Shown here in pieces: positions 1 to 7,956 of a DNA stretch of 64,000 nt. Every line of letters starts with the position of its first letter. Positions within the stretch are counted from its first letter, which is position 1. The notes under the pieces were generated by a model, which saw nothing but the letters and a program-made list of their open reading frames with translations, searched no databases and was not told the DNA's origin. The translations under genes were made by a program, and so were the position numbers. The stretch comes from Clostridia bacterium (lineage in GTDB: Bacteria > Bacillota > Clostridia > Oscillospirales > Acutalibacteraceae). The stretch is taken from contig JAFQEL010000041.1 in NCBI GenBank assembly GCA_017399065.1, forward strand, positions 23,752-87,751, read 5' to 3'.

Positions 1-39
1 TTTCATAAAATTAAAACATAACTTCAAACAAAATGACTA

Positions 40-67
40 TTGTTTTTATTTATGAAAATTTTATAAT
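40..67 (+). promoter_or_regulatory. Candidate sigma-A promoter of the YgjV-like gene
   Basis: A TTGTTT box (40-45) and a perfect TATAAT box (62-67) lie 16 bases apart, about 30 bases before the ATG at 98. A CGGAG ribosome-binding site is at 85-89. Seen directly; activity is inferred. Confidence 0.5.
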
Positions 68-97
68 TAAGGTAAAATGTTGAACGGAGCATAACAA

Positions 98-607
98 ATG
101 AAAGAAATAATCGGCCAGATTGTAGGCTTTGTCGCAATGGCAATTATCGTGTTTTCATACCAACAAAAATCGCATAAAAATATTCTGACTTTTCAGATGA
201 TATCGGGTCTGCTCTTTACTGTGCATTTTCTGCTTATCGGTGCATATACGGGCTGCGTGTCAAACCTTATCGGTGCGCTTCGTTCGTTGATATATGCTAA
301 CCGCGGTAAAAATAAATTTACCGACTTCAAGCTGTGGCCGGTTATTTTCAGCGTGGTATTTACTGTTTCGGGTATTATGACATGGGATAATATCTTTTCC
401 GTTTTCCCGATAATAGCTATGGTTGCATCGTCTGTTGTGCTGTGGATCGATTCGCCTAAAATCAACCGTGCTTTTTCAATGCCCACCTCTGCGTGCTGGC
501 TTGTTTACAATATCCCTAACCGCTCTTTTTCGGGTGTGGCGACAGAAATTTTTGTACTTTCTTCAATTGTTATCGGTATGCTTCGTCTGGACAGAAATAA
601 AAAGTAA
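98..607 (+). CDS. YgjV-family inner membrane protein
   Basis: A 169-residue, very hydrophobic protein with about five predicted membrane helices (roughly 5-25, 30-52, 77-95, 98-117 and 145-163). The layout, the early GQIVGFVA segment and the late ACWLVYNI segment resemble the YgjV (Imp-YgjV) family of small membrane proteins, whose function is not established. It stands alone: its own promoter lies just upstream and the next gene has a separate promoter 70 bases after its stop. The ATG at 98 is supported by a CGGAG site 8 bases upstream. The family call rests on overall pattern rather than a catalytic motif. Confidence 0.7.
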   Translation: MKEIIGQIVGFVAMAIIVFSYQQKSHKNILTFQMISGLLFTVHFLLIGAYTGCVSNLIGALRSLIYANRGKNKFTDFKLWPVIFSVVFTVSGIMTWDNIFSVFPIIAMVASSVVLWIDSPKINRAFSMPTSACWLVYNIPNRSFSGVATEIFVLSSIVIGMLRLDRNKK

Positions 608-674
608 ATGCTTTGTTGTTGAAAATGACCAATAAAACATTATAATATTTTACAACTCAAATGACGGAAAAGTG

Positions 675-702
675 TTGATTTTAAAAAAGCATTTTATATA
701 AT
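675..702 (+). promoter_or_regulatory. Candidate promoter of the sugar oxidoreductase cassette
   Basis: TTGATT (675-680) and TATAAT (697-702) are separated by 16 bases, 50 bases before the start of the first dehydrogenase gene. AGAAAGGA at about 737-744 is the ribosome-binding site. Confidence 0.5.
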
Positions 703-751
703 TAAGTTGTAGTTTATCGTCGCTTTTGTCAGCGGCAGAAAGGAATATATT

Positions 752-1852
752 ATGGATAAAAAACTCAGAGTCGGTATTATCGGTTGCGGCGGTATTGCCA
801 ACGGTAAGCATATGCCCTCTATTGCAAAAATTAAAGAGGCTGAAATGGTTGCTTTCTGTGATATCGTTGTCGAAAGAGCAGAGAGAGCTGCAGAAAAGTT
901 CGGCGTTGAGGGTGCAAAGGTATATGAGGATTACAAAGAGCTTCTCAAGGATGAGAGCATCGATGTAGTTCATGTATGTACACCTAATCGCTCACACAGC
1001 TTTATTACTGTTGATTCACTTGAGGCAGGCAAGCACGTTATGTGTGAGAAGCCCATGGCAAAGACATATGCAGATGCAAAGCTTATGCTTGAAGCTGCAC
1101 AGCGTACAGGCAAGAAGCTTACAATCGGCTATCAGCAGCGCTGGAGAGATGATTCCATCTACCTTAAAGAAGCTTGTGATAACGGCGACCTCGGCGATAT
1201 CTACTATGCTAAGGCTATCGCTCTTCGTCGCCGTGCAGTTCCGACCTGGGGCGTTTTCCTCAACGAGTATGAGCAGGGCGGCGGTCCGCTTATCGATATC
1301 GGTACACACGCTCTCGACCTCACTCTTTATATGATGAATAACTATAAGCCCAAAATGGTTGTAGGTACTACATTCAAAAAGCTCGGTCAGCAGAGACGTG
1401 CCGCAAACTCATGGGGCGATTGGGATCCCGAGAAGTTTACCGTTGAAGATTCCGCATTTGGTTTTATCGTTATGGAAAACGGTGCGACAATTACTCTCGA
1501 GTCCGCATGGGCACTCAATGTTGCTGACCCGAAAGAAGCTGTATGTATGCTCTGCGGCGATAAGGCAGGTGCCGATTTTGACGGTCCCGATGAAAGCCTT
1601 CGTTTCAACTATGTCAAGTACGGCAGACAGGTTATCGAAACGCCCAATTTCGATGCGGGCGGCGTAGCCTTCTATGAGGGCGACCGTCACCCCGACCCGA
1701 AGGATATCGAGTGCCGTCTGTGGTATGATGCAATCCTCAACGATACAGAGGTTAAGACAAAGCCCGAGCAAGCACTTGTAGTTACTCAGATTCTTGAGGC
1801 TATATATGAGTCTGCAAAGACAGGTGCTCCCGTATACATAAACAACGACTAA
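752..1852 (+). CDS. Gfo/Idh/MocA family NAD(P)-dependent oxidoreductase
   Basis: 366 residues, the usual size for the family. The N-terminal Rossmann fold has the dinucleotide loop GCGGIA at 11-16, and the family hallmark EKP is at 99-101, where the Lys binds cofactor and substrate. The C-terminal alpha/beta domain contains D182 and H186 (IDIGTH), the usual catalytic Asp/His pair. Members oxidise or reduce a sugar or cyclitol hydroxyl. It is the first gene of a set with two TIM-barrel isomerase-type genes (gaps of 24 and 14 bases) and a second paralogous dehydrogenase, which suggests a sugar or glycoside pathway passing through a keto-sugar. The substrate cannot be read from sequence. Confidence 0.88.
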   Translation: MDKKLRVGIIGCGGIANGKHMPSIAKIKEAEMVAFCDIVVERAERAAEKFGVEGAKVYEDYKELLKDESIDVVHVCTPNRSHSFITVDSLEAGKHVMCEKPMAKTYADAKLMLEAAQRTGKKLTIGYQQRWRDDSIYLKEACDNGDLGDIYYAKAIALRRRAVPTWGVFLNEYEQGGGPLIDIGTHALDLTLYMMNNYKPKMVVGTTFKKLGQQRRAANSWGDWDPEKFTVEDSAFGFIVMENGATITLESAWALNVADPKEAVCMLCGDKAGADFDGPDESLRFNYVKYGRQVIETPNFDAGGVAFYEGDRHPDPKDIECRLWYDAILNDTEVKTKPEQALVVTQILEAIYESAKTGAPVYINND

Positions 1853-1876
1853 CAGAGTTAAAAGGTGATTTGAATT

Positions 1877-2593
1877 ATGAAAATAGCAGTTCAGCTTTAC
1901 AGCGTACGCGACTGTATAAACAGTGCAGACGATTTTATGAAGGCTCTTGAAGAAGTCAAGGCCATGGGCTACGACGGCGTTGAGTTTGCAGGTTACCACG
2001 GCGTTGATGCCGCAACTATCCGTGCAAAGCTCGACGAGCTCGGCCTTGTTCCCGTAGGTACACATATGGGTATAAACGATTATCTTCCCGAAAACATCGA
2101 AAAAACAGTTGAGTTCAATAAGGTTCTCGGCTGTCTTTACTGCGGTGTAGGTGGTGCCGCACACGATACTGTTGAGGATTGCGAGTATGCGGCTAAGACT
2201 CTTGCCTACGGCGCGGAAAAGCTCGGTGTTCCTACATATTATCACAACCATACTGAGGAGTTTACTCCCCTTGAAAACGGAAAAATCGGTATGCAGATTT
2301 TTGCTGAGCACACATATCTTGAGGTTGATACATACTGGAGCCACTGTGCAGGTGTAGATAACTACAACTTCATTATGGAGAATAAGGACAGAATCTGTCT
2401 GCTTCACGTTAAAGACGGTCTTGACCGTAAGCCTCTCTCGCTCGGTGACGGCGACTGCGATATCGCAAAGGTTGTAAAGGCTGCAAAGGATGCAGGTATC
2501 GAGTGGCTTGTAGTAGAGAATGACGATCCCGTACCGAACGGTCTCGAGGACGTAAAACGCAGTATCGCTTACCTTAAAACACTTGTCGGCTGA
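1877..2593 (+). CDS. Sugar phosphate isomerase/epimerase-type TIM-barrel protein
   Basis: 238 residues with the xylose-isomerase-like/AP-endonuclease-2 TIM-barrel pattern: QLYSVRD at the first strand, GYDGVEFAGYHG at the second, a HNHTEEF metal-site segment near the middle, LEVDTYW, LLHVKDG and VVENDDP on later strands. The spread His/Glu/Asp residues are those that usually bind a divalent metal. Relatives epimerise or isomerise keto-sugars, or eliminate at them. It starts 24 bases after the preceding dehydrogenase stop and is surely co-transcribed with it. GAT-rich acidic codon use matches its neighbours. The exact reaction is unknown. Confidence 0.85.
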   Translation: MKIAVQLYSVRDCINSADDFMKALEEVKAMGYDGVEFAGYHGVDAATIRAKLDELGLVPVGTHMGINDYLPENIEKTVEFNKVLGCLYCGVGGAAHDTVEDCEYAAKTLAYGAEKLGVPTYYHNHTEEFTPLENGKIGMQIFAEHTYLEVDTYWSHCAGVDNYNFIMENKDRICLLHVKDGLDRKPLSLGDGDCDIAKVVKAAKDAGIEWLVVENDDPVPNGLEDVKRSIAYLKTLVG

Positions 2594-2607
2594 GAGGAGA
2601 GAATAAA

Positions 2608-3573
2608 ATGAAAATCGGTGTTATAACAAACCTTCTTGGTAATCTCCCTTTTGAAGAGGCTCTTCAGTACTTCGTATCAAAGGGTATTGAAATGGTTGAA
2701 ATCGGCTGCGGCGGCTATCCGGGCACACAGCATGCAGACCCCGACGTACTTTTTAACGATGAGGCAAAGCTTGAGGAGTTCAAGGCTCTTATCGAAAAGT
2801 ACAATGTTGAAATCAGTGCACTCAGCTGTCACGCAAATCCCGTTCATCCCGATAAGGCTGTTGCAAAAGAGTTTGACGACGCTATGCGCAAGGCTGTTCT
2901 TCTCGCAGAGAAGCTCGGCGTTCATCAGATTAATACTTTCTCAGGCTGCCCAGGCGACAGTGAGAATGCAAAATATCCCAACTGGGTAACCTGTCCGTGG
3001 CCCAACGAGTTCGGCGAAATGCTCGAGTGGCAGTGGAACGAGGTTCTCATTCCTTACTGGAAAGAGTTCGTCGCCTTCGCAAAGGCTCACGGTGTTGATA
3101 AGATTGCTCTTGAGATGCACCCCGGCTTCTGCGTATACAATCCCGAAACTCTGCTCAAGCTCCGTGCGGCTGTCGGCCCCGAAATCGGTGCAAACTTCGA
3201 CCCCAGCCACCTTATCTGGCAGGGTATCGAGCCTGTTGCGGCTATCCGTGCTCTTGAGGGTGCGATTTTCCACTTCCATGCAAAGGATACAAAGGTTGAC
3301 AAGTACAATACCGCCGTCAACGGTGTGCTTGATACAAAGCCCTACGGCGACGAAATTCACCGCTCTTGGGTATTCCGCTCCGTCGGCTACGGCAACGATG
3401 AAACCTATTGGAAGGATATTATTTCCAACCTCCGTATGGTCGGCTATGACTATGCTATCAGCATTGAGCACGAAGATTCTCTTATGAGTCAGAATGAAGG
3501 CTTCTCAAAGGCAATCGATATGCTCAAGCGTGCAGTTATCAGAGAAGAGCCCTGTACAATGTGGTGGGTGTAA
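2608..3573 (+). CDS. Second sugar phosphate isomerase/epimerase-type TIM-barrel protein
   Basis: 321 residues, longer than its neighbour and only distantly alike. It opens with MKIGVITNLLG and carries the metal-site segments ALSCHANPVHPD, LEMHPGF, ANFDPSHL, FHFHAKD and SIEHEDS, which is the typical order in the AP-endonuclease-2 TIM-barrel superfamily. It follows the previous gene by 14 bases with a good GAGGAGAG ribosome-binding site. Dehydrogenase plus TIM-barrel pairs occur in pathways that oxidise a sugar at C3 and then eliminate or epimerise, including gut glycoside cleavage systems. That link is inference. Its stop codon abuts a hairpin-rich repeat. Confidence 0.85.
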   Translation: MKIGVITNLLGNLPFEEALQYFVSKGIEMVEIGCGGYPGTQHADPDVLFNDEAKLEEFKALIEKYNVEISALSCHANPVHPDKAVAKEFDDAMRKAVLLAEKLGVHQINTFSGCPGDSENAKYPNWVTCPWPNEFGEMLEWQWNEVLIPYWKEFVAFAKAHGVDKIALEMHPGFCVYNPETLLKLRAAVGPEIGANFDPSHLIWQGIEPVAAIRALEGAIFHFHAKDTKVDKYNTAVNGVLDTKPYGDEIHRSWVFRSVGYGNDETYWKDIISNLRMVGYDYAISIEHEDSLMSQNEGFSKAIDMLKRAVIREEPCTMWWV

Positions 3574-3755
3574 GCGTGCCGAAGGCACGCGGCGATATAA
3601 ATCCCTTGCGGGATTTGTGATATATATACCTTACGGTACGATATATGCTGTGGCATATGAGGGATTTATATCATATCGCAGTTGAGATTTATCTCAACTA
3701 TATCGCAAGCGAATGTTAATGAGATTATATCGTATTTGCCATAGGCAAATATTTA
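3574..3755 (+). repeat. Hairpin-rich palindromic non-coding repeat
   Basis: The gap between two coding genes is filled with short perfect palindromes: GCGTGCC-gaa-GGCACGC (3574-3590), CCC-ttgc-GGG, ACC-tta-cGGT, GTTGAG-attt-CTCAAC (about 3681-3697) and ATTTGCC-ata-GGCAAAT (about 3734-3750). An outer inverted pair, GCGATATAAATCCC near 3592 and GGGATTTATATC near 3661, brackets the central part. GATAT/ATATC words recur throughout. This is the appearance of a dispersed MITE-like or structured RNA repeat. No coding sequence is supported. Copy number elsewhere in the genome cannot be seen. Confidence 0.65.
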
Positions 3756-3775
3756 GTTTAAAGAAGGTAATGGTT

Positions 3776-4825
3776 ATGGGTAAAAAAATAGGTCACGCCG
3801 TTATAGGCTACGGCGGTATGGGTCACTTTCACGGCAGACGCTGTCAGAGCATCGATATGCTTGATTTTATCGGATTCTACGATATCGACCCCGAGGTGCA
3901 GAAGAAAGGTGCAGAAGAAGGTGCACACAGCTTCGCAAGCCGTGCAGAGCTCCTTGCTGATGAAAGAATAGACCTTGTTACGGTTGCTACTCCGAATGAG
4001 GTGCACAAGGAAATTGTAATTGATGCACTGCGTGCAGGTAAAAACGTTATTTGTGAAAAGCCCGTTACAATGTCAAGTGCCGACCTCGAAGAGATGATTG
4101 CCGTTGCAAACGAAACAGGTAAAATGTTCACTGTTCATCAGAACAGACGCTGGGACGGTGACTATCAGCGCATCAAAAAGATTTATGAGGATAATACTCT
4201 TGGTAAGATTCACTGCTTTGAGCACCGTGTCCACGGCTCACGCGGTATACCGAGCGGCTGGCGAAGCGAAAAGTTTCACGGCGGCGGTATGGTGCTCGAC
4301 TGGGGCGTTCATCTGCTTGATCAGATGCTCACCCTTATGGCGGAAAAAAAGATGATTTCCGTCTATGCCGAGTGTACGCATATTACTAACTTCGAGTGTG
4401 ACGACGGCTTCAAGGCTATAATCAAATTTGAGGGCGACGTCAGCTGGCAGATTGAGGTGCTTACCAATAATTTCATCGAAATGCCTCTTTGGTATGTCTG
4501 CGGCGAAAACGGTACGGCTATAATCAAAGATTGGAAAGGTAACGGCGAAATCGTAATGGTTTCCGATTGGGAAAACCGTGATTCTGTGCCGATAAAAGCA
4601 GGTGTCGGCCTTACAAAAACAATGGCACCGAGAGATAAAGATACAATAGAGCATTATCCGCTTCCTGACGGAATTGATGAATGGGATGCCTATTATCTCG
4701 ATATCTGCGATGCACTGTTAAACGGTAAAACTCCGAATGTTACCCATGATCAGCAGCGTAAACTCATAAAACTTATCGAGGCAATTTTTGAATCCGCCGA
4801 AAAGAACGAAGTAATTAAATTCTGA
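3776..4825 (+). CDS. Second Gfo/Idh/MocA family oxidoreductase
   Basis: 349 residues from the ATG at 3776. I chose this start because AAGAAGG (3761-3767) sits 8 bases before it and the upstream in-frame ATGs (3713, 3770) lie within or against the palindromic repeat. The Rossmann loop GYGGMG is at 11-16, EKP at 94-96, and the catalytic pair D175/H179 lies in LDWGVH. It is paralogous to the dehydrogenase at 752 but clearly diverged. It probably belongs to the same sugar pathway although a repeat element now separates them. A strong terminator follows. Confidence 0.87.
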   Translation: MGKKIGHAVIGYGGMGHFHGRRCQSIDMLDFIGFYDIDPEVQKKGAEEGAHSFASRAELLADERIDLVTVATPNEVHKEIVIDALRAGKNVICEKPVTMSSADLEEMIAVANETGKMFTVHQNRRWDGDYQRIKKIYEDNTLGKIHCFEHRVHGSRGIPSGWRSEKFHGGGMVLDWGVHLLDQMLTLMAEKKMISVYAECTHITNFECDDGFKAIIKFEGDVSWQIEVLTNNFIEMPLWYVCGENGTAIIKDWKGNGEIVMVSDWENRDSVPIKAGVGLTKTMAPRDKDTIEHYPLPDGIDEWDAYYLDICDALLNGKTPNVTHDQQRKLIKLIEAIFESAEKNEVIKF

Positions 4826-4834
4826 TAAAAGAAG

Positions 4835-4875
4835 AACACAGCAGAAGTAAGTAAAACCTCTGCTGTGTTTTTTGT
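4835..4875. terminator. Rho-independent terminator, possibly bidirectional
   Basis: The arms AACACAGCAGA (4835-4845) and TCTGCTGTGTT (4859-4869) are perfectly complementary and followed by a T run. They lie between the plus-strand dehydrogenase and the convergent minus-strand gene ending at 4878. Confidence 0.8.
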
Positions 4876-4877
4876 TA

Positions 4878-6014
4878 TTAAAATCTGTCAGGAAATGCGA
4901 CTTTTAATGTGTTGAGCATTCTCACGTCGGGTCGCACAAATTCATTATAATAACGGAAGTTGTTGTCTTCCATTCTATGCACGGTATCAACATCATTTAT
5001 AAGTGCGGTTGCACAGCTTAAGACCTCTTCGGGCGAAGTGTATCTCAGGTAGTTTTCTCCTTCCTTGAGTCCTCCTGCAGGCTCATAAACAAACGGGTCT
5101 GTTATGAGTGCCCTGCCTGCTGCAAAGGTTTCTCCGTAGCGTGCACCTACACAGCCGTGCACACCCTTTGAAAGAATATGTATGTAATTCTGTTTGAGCG
5201 AATCAAGGTATCCCTGTCTTGTTACAACACGGGGGTCAGAGGTTATGAGGTCAGGTGCTTCCTTGCGGCTTGTTTCGTTGTCACTCAGTCCGCCTACGAA
5301 TTTATCGCCGAAAGCTTCTCTGAGTATGCGTACGGTCTTTATTCTTTCGCTATTTGTCTGTCTGAGCATTTCAATCTGCCTGTCGCATTTTTCTTCAGCC
5401 TGAGTGTGAGTAAGCGTCGGATAGGCTTTCATTATATGCTCTGCAGTCAGGTGACCGTATTCCCAGAGTCTTGTCCAGAAAAGCAGATTGTAGCAGTCAT
5501 AATGTTTGTTGCTTTCAAGTTTTCTGTAGTCGTTTTCTGCCTGAATCTGTGAAGCTTTAAGAGAAATGTAAGCCGCTTCTTTGAAGCTTTTTTCGCTGAT
5601 TGCGTTTTTGATTTTTGCTTTTTCAAAGTAGCTTCCGGGGTATGAACAACCAAAGGACATCGCAAGATTTTGAAACTTTTCTTTGTTGTTCAGCTTTAAA
5701 GCAAAATCAGGGTCATAGCTTGATTTAAAATAAAAGTCAATACGCTCAAGCTGGTCATTAAAAGTCTGAGGGAAATCAAAATCCTGATATCCGTCCGATA
5801 TATCGTAAGCGAGTATTTTGCCGTCTGCAGTAAGTTCAATGATATATCTGTTCGGATAAAATTCACTTGAAGCAAAATTGGAGCTCATATTATATTTTTT
5901 AACTTTTACAATGCCGTTGTTCTCCAGAACCTTAAGTCCTGCAAATATCGAACCGATTGCAGGGATTCTGCAGCATTTGTTATTGAAGTTTACGGTTATT
6001 TCAATCGGCTTCAT
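4878..6014 (-). CDS. Putative glycosyltransferase-like protein (CgeB/YkvP-like C-terminal part)
   Basis: 378 residues, soluble, no signal peptide. The C-terminal third (SKGVHGCVGARYGETF, then DPFVYEP, GENYLRY and SPEEVLSCATALI) looks like the nucleotide-sugar-binding end of a GT-B glycosyltransferase of the kind found in CgeB/YkvP spore-associated proteins. The N-terminal two thirds are not recognised. It begins 19 bases after the stop of the pseudouridine synthase gene with a GGAG site upstream, so the two are probably co-transcribed. Given the SpoIIQ-like gene further upstream, a spore-related role is conceivable but unproven. Confidence 0.5.
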   Translation of the reverse strand: MKPIEITVNFNNKCCRIPAIGSIFAGLKVLENNGIVKVKKYNMSSNFASSEFYPNRYIIELTADGKILAYDISDGYQDFDFPQTFNDQLERIDFYFKSSYDPDFALKLNNKEKFQNLAMSFGCSYPGSYFEKAKIKNAISEKSFKEAAYISLKASQIQAENDYRKLESNKHYDCYNLLFWTRLWEYGHLTAEHIMKAYPTLTHTQAEEKCDRQIEMLRQTNSERIKTVRILREAFGDKFVGGLSDNETSRKEAPDLITSDPRVVTRQGYLDSLKQNYIHILSKGVHGCVGARYGETFAAGRALITDPFVYEPAGGLKEGENYLRYTSPEEVLSCATALINDVDTVHRMEDNNFRYYNEFVRPDVRMLNTLKVAFPDRF

Positions 6015-6033
6015 TGTGTGGTCACTCCGTTTG

Positions 6034-6897
6034 TCAGCTGCGTATTTTTTTCATATCTTCAGGAAGGGGAGCGGTAAAAATCATTCTTTCTCCCGTTACC
6101 GGGTGCGGCATTTCAAGCTTTGCACAGTGCAGTGCGTGACGGCTTATTTTATCCGTATGTCCGCCGTACATCTCGTCACCTGCAAGCGGTGTGCCCTGAG
6201 AAGCAAAGTGCACTCTTATCTGATGTGTGCGGCCGGTTTCAAGCGTGATTTCCATTGTTGTCAATCCGTCACGGTGTCCGAGTGCTGTCCAGTGCGTTAC
6301 GGCTTCTTCGCCGCCTTCACCCACGGCACGCAGTGTTTTCATCGGGTCGGGTCTTATTATGGGTGCATCAATTGTGCCGCTGTTTTCATATTTGCCTTCA
6401 ACTATTGCTATGTAAGTTTTGTCATAGCTGCCGTTGAGCTTTGATGCCGCCATTTTGTGCAGAGCACATACCACGAGACCCGACGTACCTTTGTCGAGCC
6501 TGCCTGCAACACGGAATACGGCATCCTTTCCCTTTTGCGTAAGATAATATGCAACTGCGTTTGCAAGCGTGTCACCCTGGTGGTTGTGAGTAGGGTGCAT
6601 TGCAAGTCCTGCAGGCTTGTTGATAACAAGTATGTCCTCATCCTCATATATTACTTCAAACTCTGCAGGCTGAGGCTCTGCCGTGCTTTTATCCTGCGGC
6701 AGATTAAGCGTCAGCACAGCACCCGCACGCAGTCGGTCGATGGTGCGTACAGACTCACCGTCAAGCAGCATCGAACCACGTATCTGTTTGAGAGAACGCA
6801 CCATACGGTAGGATAACCCGATACCGCCGCGCAGGTAATTATTTACTTTTTCACCGTCAAATTCTTCGGGTACGGTGTATGTAAGTGTCCTGTTCAA
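6034..6897 (-). CDS. RluA-family pseudouridine synthase
   Basis: 287 residues. An S4-like RNA-binding segment covers about 10-70 (GEKVNNYLRG, then RGSMLLDGESV). The catalytic domain has INKPAGLAMHP near 93-102 and the signature GRLDKGTSGLVV with the catalytic aspartate at D135, followed by RTHQIRVHF. Enzymes of this family convert specific uridines in 23S rRNA or tRNA to pseudouridine. Which RluA-type target applies (RluC/D versus another site) cannot be decided here. It lies between the SpoIIQ-like gene and the glycosyltransferase-like gene on the same strand. Confidence 0.92.
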   Translation of the reverse strand: MNRTLTYTVPEEFDGEKVNNYLRGGIGLSYRMVRSLKQIRGSMLLDGESVRTIDRLRAGAVLTLNLPQDKSTAEPQPAEFEVIYEDEDILVINKPAGLAMHPTHNHQGDTLANAVAYYLTQKGKDAVFRVAGRLDKGTSGLVVCALHKMAASKLNGSYDKTYIAIVEGKYENSGTIDAPIIRPDPMKTLRAVGEGGEEAVTHWTALGHRDGLTTMEITLETGRTHQIRVHFASQGTPLAGDEMYGGHTDKISRHALHCAKLEMPHPVTGERMIFTAPLPEDMKKIRS

Positions 6898-6945
6898 ATT
6901 TTATCACCATAGAAATATTAACATATACCATACCTTATGTAAAGC

Positions 6946-7001
6946 GAATTAGAAATACGTAATCAGAAATATTTAATTCATACATTCCGTATTCCTAATT
7001 C
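6946..7001. repeat. Imperfect inverted repeat in the spoIIQ-rluA gap
   Basis: GAATTAGAAATACG (6946-6959) and CGTATTCCTAATTC (6988-7001) match as inverted copies at 13 of 14 positions around a 28-base AT-rich loop. There is no coding content. It could be a short MITE-like remnant or a weak transcript-end hairpin. Confidence 0.45.
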
Positions 7002-7010
7002 ACAATTGAT

Positions 7011-7700
7011 TTATGATGCTCTGTTCATTGCTGCAAGCGGATCGACAATCACTCCGTTTACGGTGATTTCAAGGTGAAGATGAGGCTTGTCTGCCTGCTC
7101 AACAGGTATGATGCCGAGTTGACCGAGCGTGCCGCCTTTTTTTACGGTATCGCCCTTTTTTACCGTTGTGCCGCTTTTGAATCCGCAGTATTTTGCGGTC
7201 ATTGTGTTACCGTGGTCGATTTCAATTACAACTCCCCACATAGGGTCATCATAAACATCTGTGACCTTGCCGGACTGGATCGCGAACACATTATCCGACT
7301 CCGTGCCCGTAAAATCAATACCGTTGTGTACTCGCCAATCGCCCATTGTTTTGGAGCTTACCATTTCTCCTTTTGAATAGTCTTTGAGTATTTCCGTACC
7401 CATAGGCAGTGCAAATGACCCTGTAAATGGCAGGTTTTCGGGCTTAGCTGTTGTTTCCTGTGTTACGTTTTCTTCTTCTGTCTGCGGAACGGTTACCTTT
7501 GTTGCCGGTACGTCTGCTTCAACCCTTCCTCCCTGGTTATCCCAGTCAATCGAGGTCTCATGTTCACTGACTGCGTTCATACTTTTTCTGATAAATGAAT
7601 ATGTGCCTATTCCCGAGGCGGCAACGAATACTGCAACTGCCGTGTAAATGCCTGCTTTTATCAGAGAAAATCCGCTTGCTTTTTTAAATTTGATATCCAT
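7011..7700 (-). CDS. spoIIQ: SpoIIQ-like membrane-anchored M23 (LytM) domain protein
   Basis: 229 residues from the ATG at 7700, chosen because GGAGGG lies 8 bases upstream and would sit inside the gene if the GTG at 7718 were used. One membrane helix (about 14-37) is followed by an acidic, Thr/Glu-rich linker and a LytM domain (about 95-225). The metal ligands H125/D129 (HNGID) and the HxH pair H207/H209 (HLHLE) are present, but the usual catalytic His of the Y-x-H segment is replaced: YCGF at 171-174. In sporulating Firmicutes SpoIIQ sits in the forespore membrane and forms a channel or zipper with SpoIIIAH. The SpoIIQ assignment rests on architecture and size; a general M23 cell-wall hydrolase is the alternative. 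Confidence 0.75.
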   Translation of the reverse strand: MDIKFKKASGFSLIKAGIYTAVAVFVAASGIGTYSFIRKSMNAVSEHETSIDWDNQGGRVEADVPATKVTVPQTEEENVTQETTAKPENLPFTGSFALPMGTEILKDYSKGEMVSSKTMGDWRVHNGIDFTGTESDNVFAIQSGKVTDVYDDPMWGVVIEIDHGNTMTAKYCGFKSGTTVKKGDTVKKGGTLGQLGIIPVEQADKPHLHLEITVNGVIVDPLAAMNRAS

Positions 7701-7719
7701 AATTTTATCCCTCCGCACC

Positions 7720-7749
7720 TATTTTTGTCAGCGAAAAGGGTGTTTATAC
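7720..7749 (-). promoter_or_regulatory. Candidate sigma-F-type promoter for the SpoIIQ-like gene
   Basis: On the minus strand GTATA (7749-7745), a 15-base spacer and GACAAAAATA (7729-7720) resemble the known sigma-F consensus (GywTA, 15 bases, GGnrAnAnTw), with one clear mismatch. It lies between a minus-strand terminator and the gene. Against it, the predicted RNA 5' end would fall close to the Shine-Dalgarno sequence at 7714-7709. Confidence 0.35.
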
Positions 7750-7753
7750 AGAA

Positions 7754-7790
7754 AAATGAAAAAACGCCCGACGTAACATCGGACGTTTTT
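7754..7790 (-). terminator. Minus-strand hairpin terminator upstream of the SpoIIQ-like gene
   Basis: Read on the minus strand, a 13-bp stem (7790-7778 with 7772-7760, including two G-U pairs) with a 5-base loop is followed by a T-rich tract. On the plus strand the same two positions would be mismatches, so the minus orientation is favoured. It would insulate the SpoIIQ-like gene from upstream minus-strand transcription. Confidence 0.5.
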
Positions 7791-7956
7791 CCAAAAAATT
7801 TGAGGGGGTAAAAAATGCACATTACAGAAAAGAACAATGCGGCTTCGTTCCTTTCAAGTGCAACTATATATTAGCAGTATCCTGTGTGATTGATATGAAT
7901 AAATTGTTAAAACAACTTGTTTTTTTGATGTCATTAAAAATTTTTTCAAAAAAACA
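7791..7956. other. Non-coding part of the spoIIQ-lexA intergenic region
   Basis: The whole gap (7701-8055) is about 355 bases. Beyond the promoter and hairpin at its left end and the lexA control region at its right end, the stretch 7791-7956 holds no coding frame, RNA gene or clear operator that I can recognise. It has a short purine run (about 7801-7814) and becomes very AT-rich towards lexA. Confidence 0.5.

Noticed and set aside
1409..2407. A 332-codon open frame on the minus strand
   Set aside because: It lies antisense to two well-supported genes, has no ribosome-binding site or family features, and is explained by their codon bias.
3713..3775. Longer start of the second Gfo/Idh/MocA dehydrogenase
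   Set aside because: It would translate palindromic repeat DNA, and a good ribosome-binding site stands at the correct distance from 3776.
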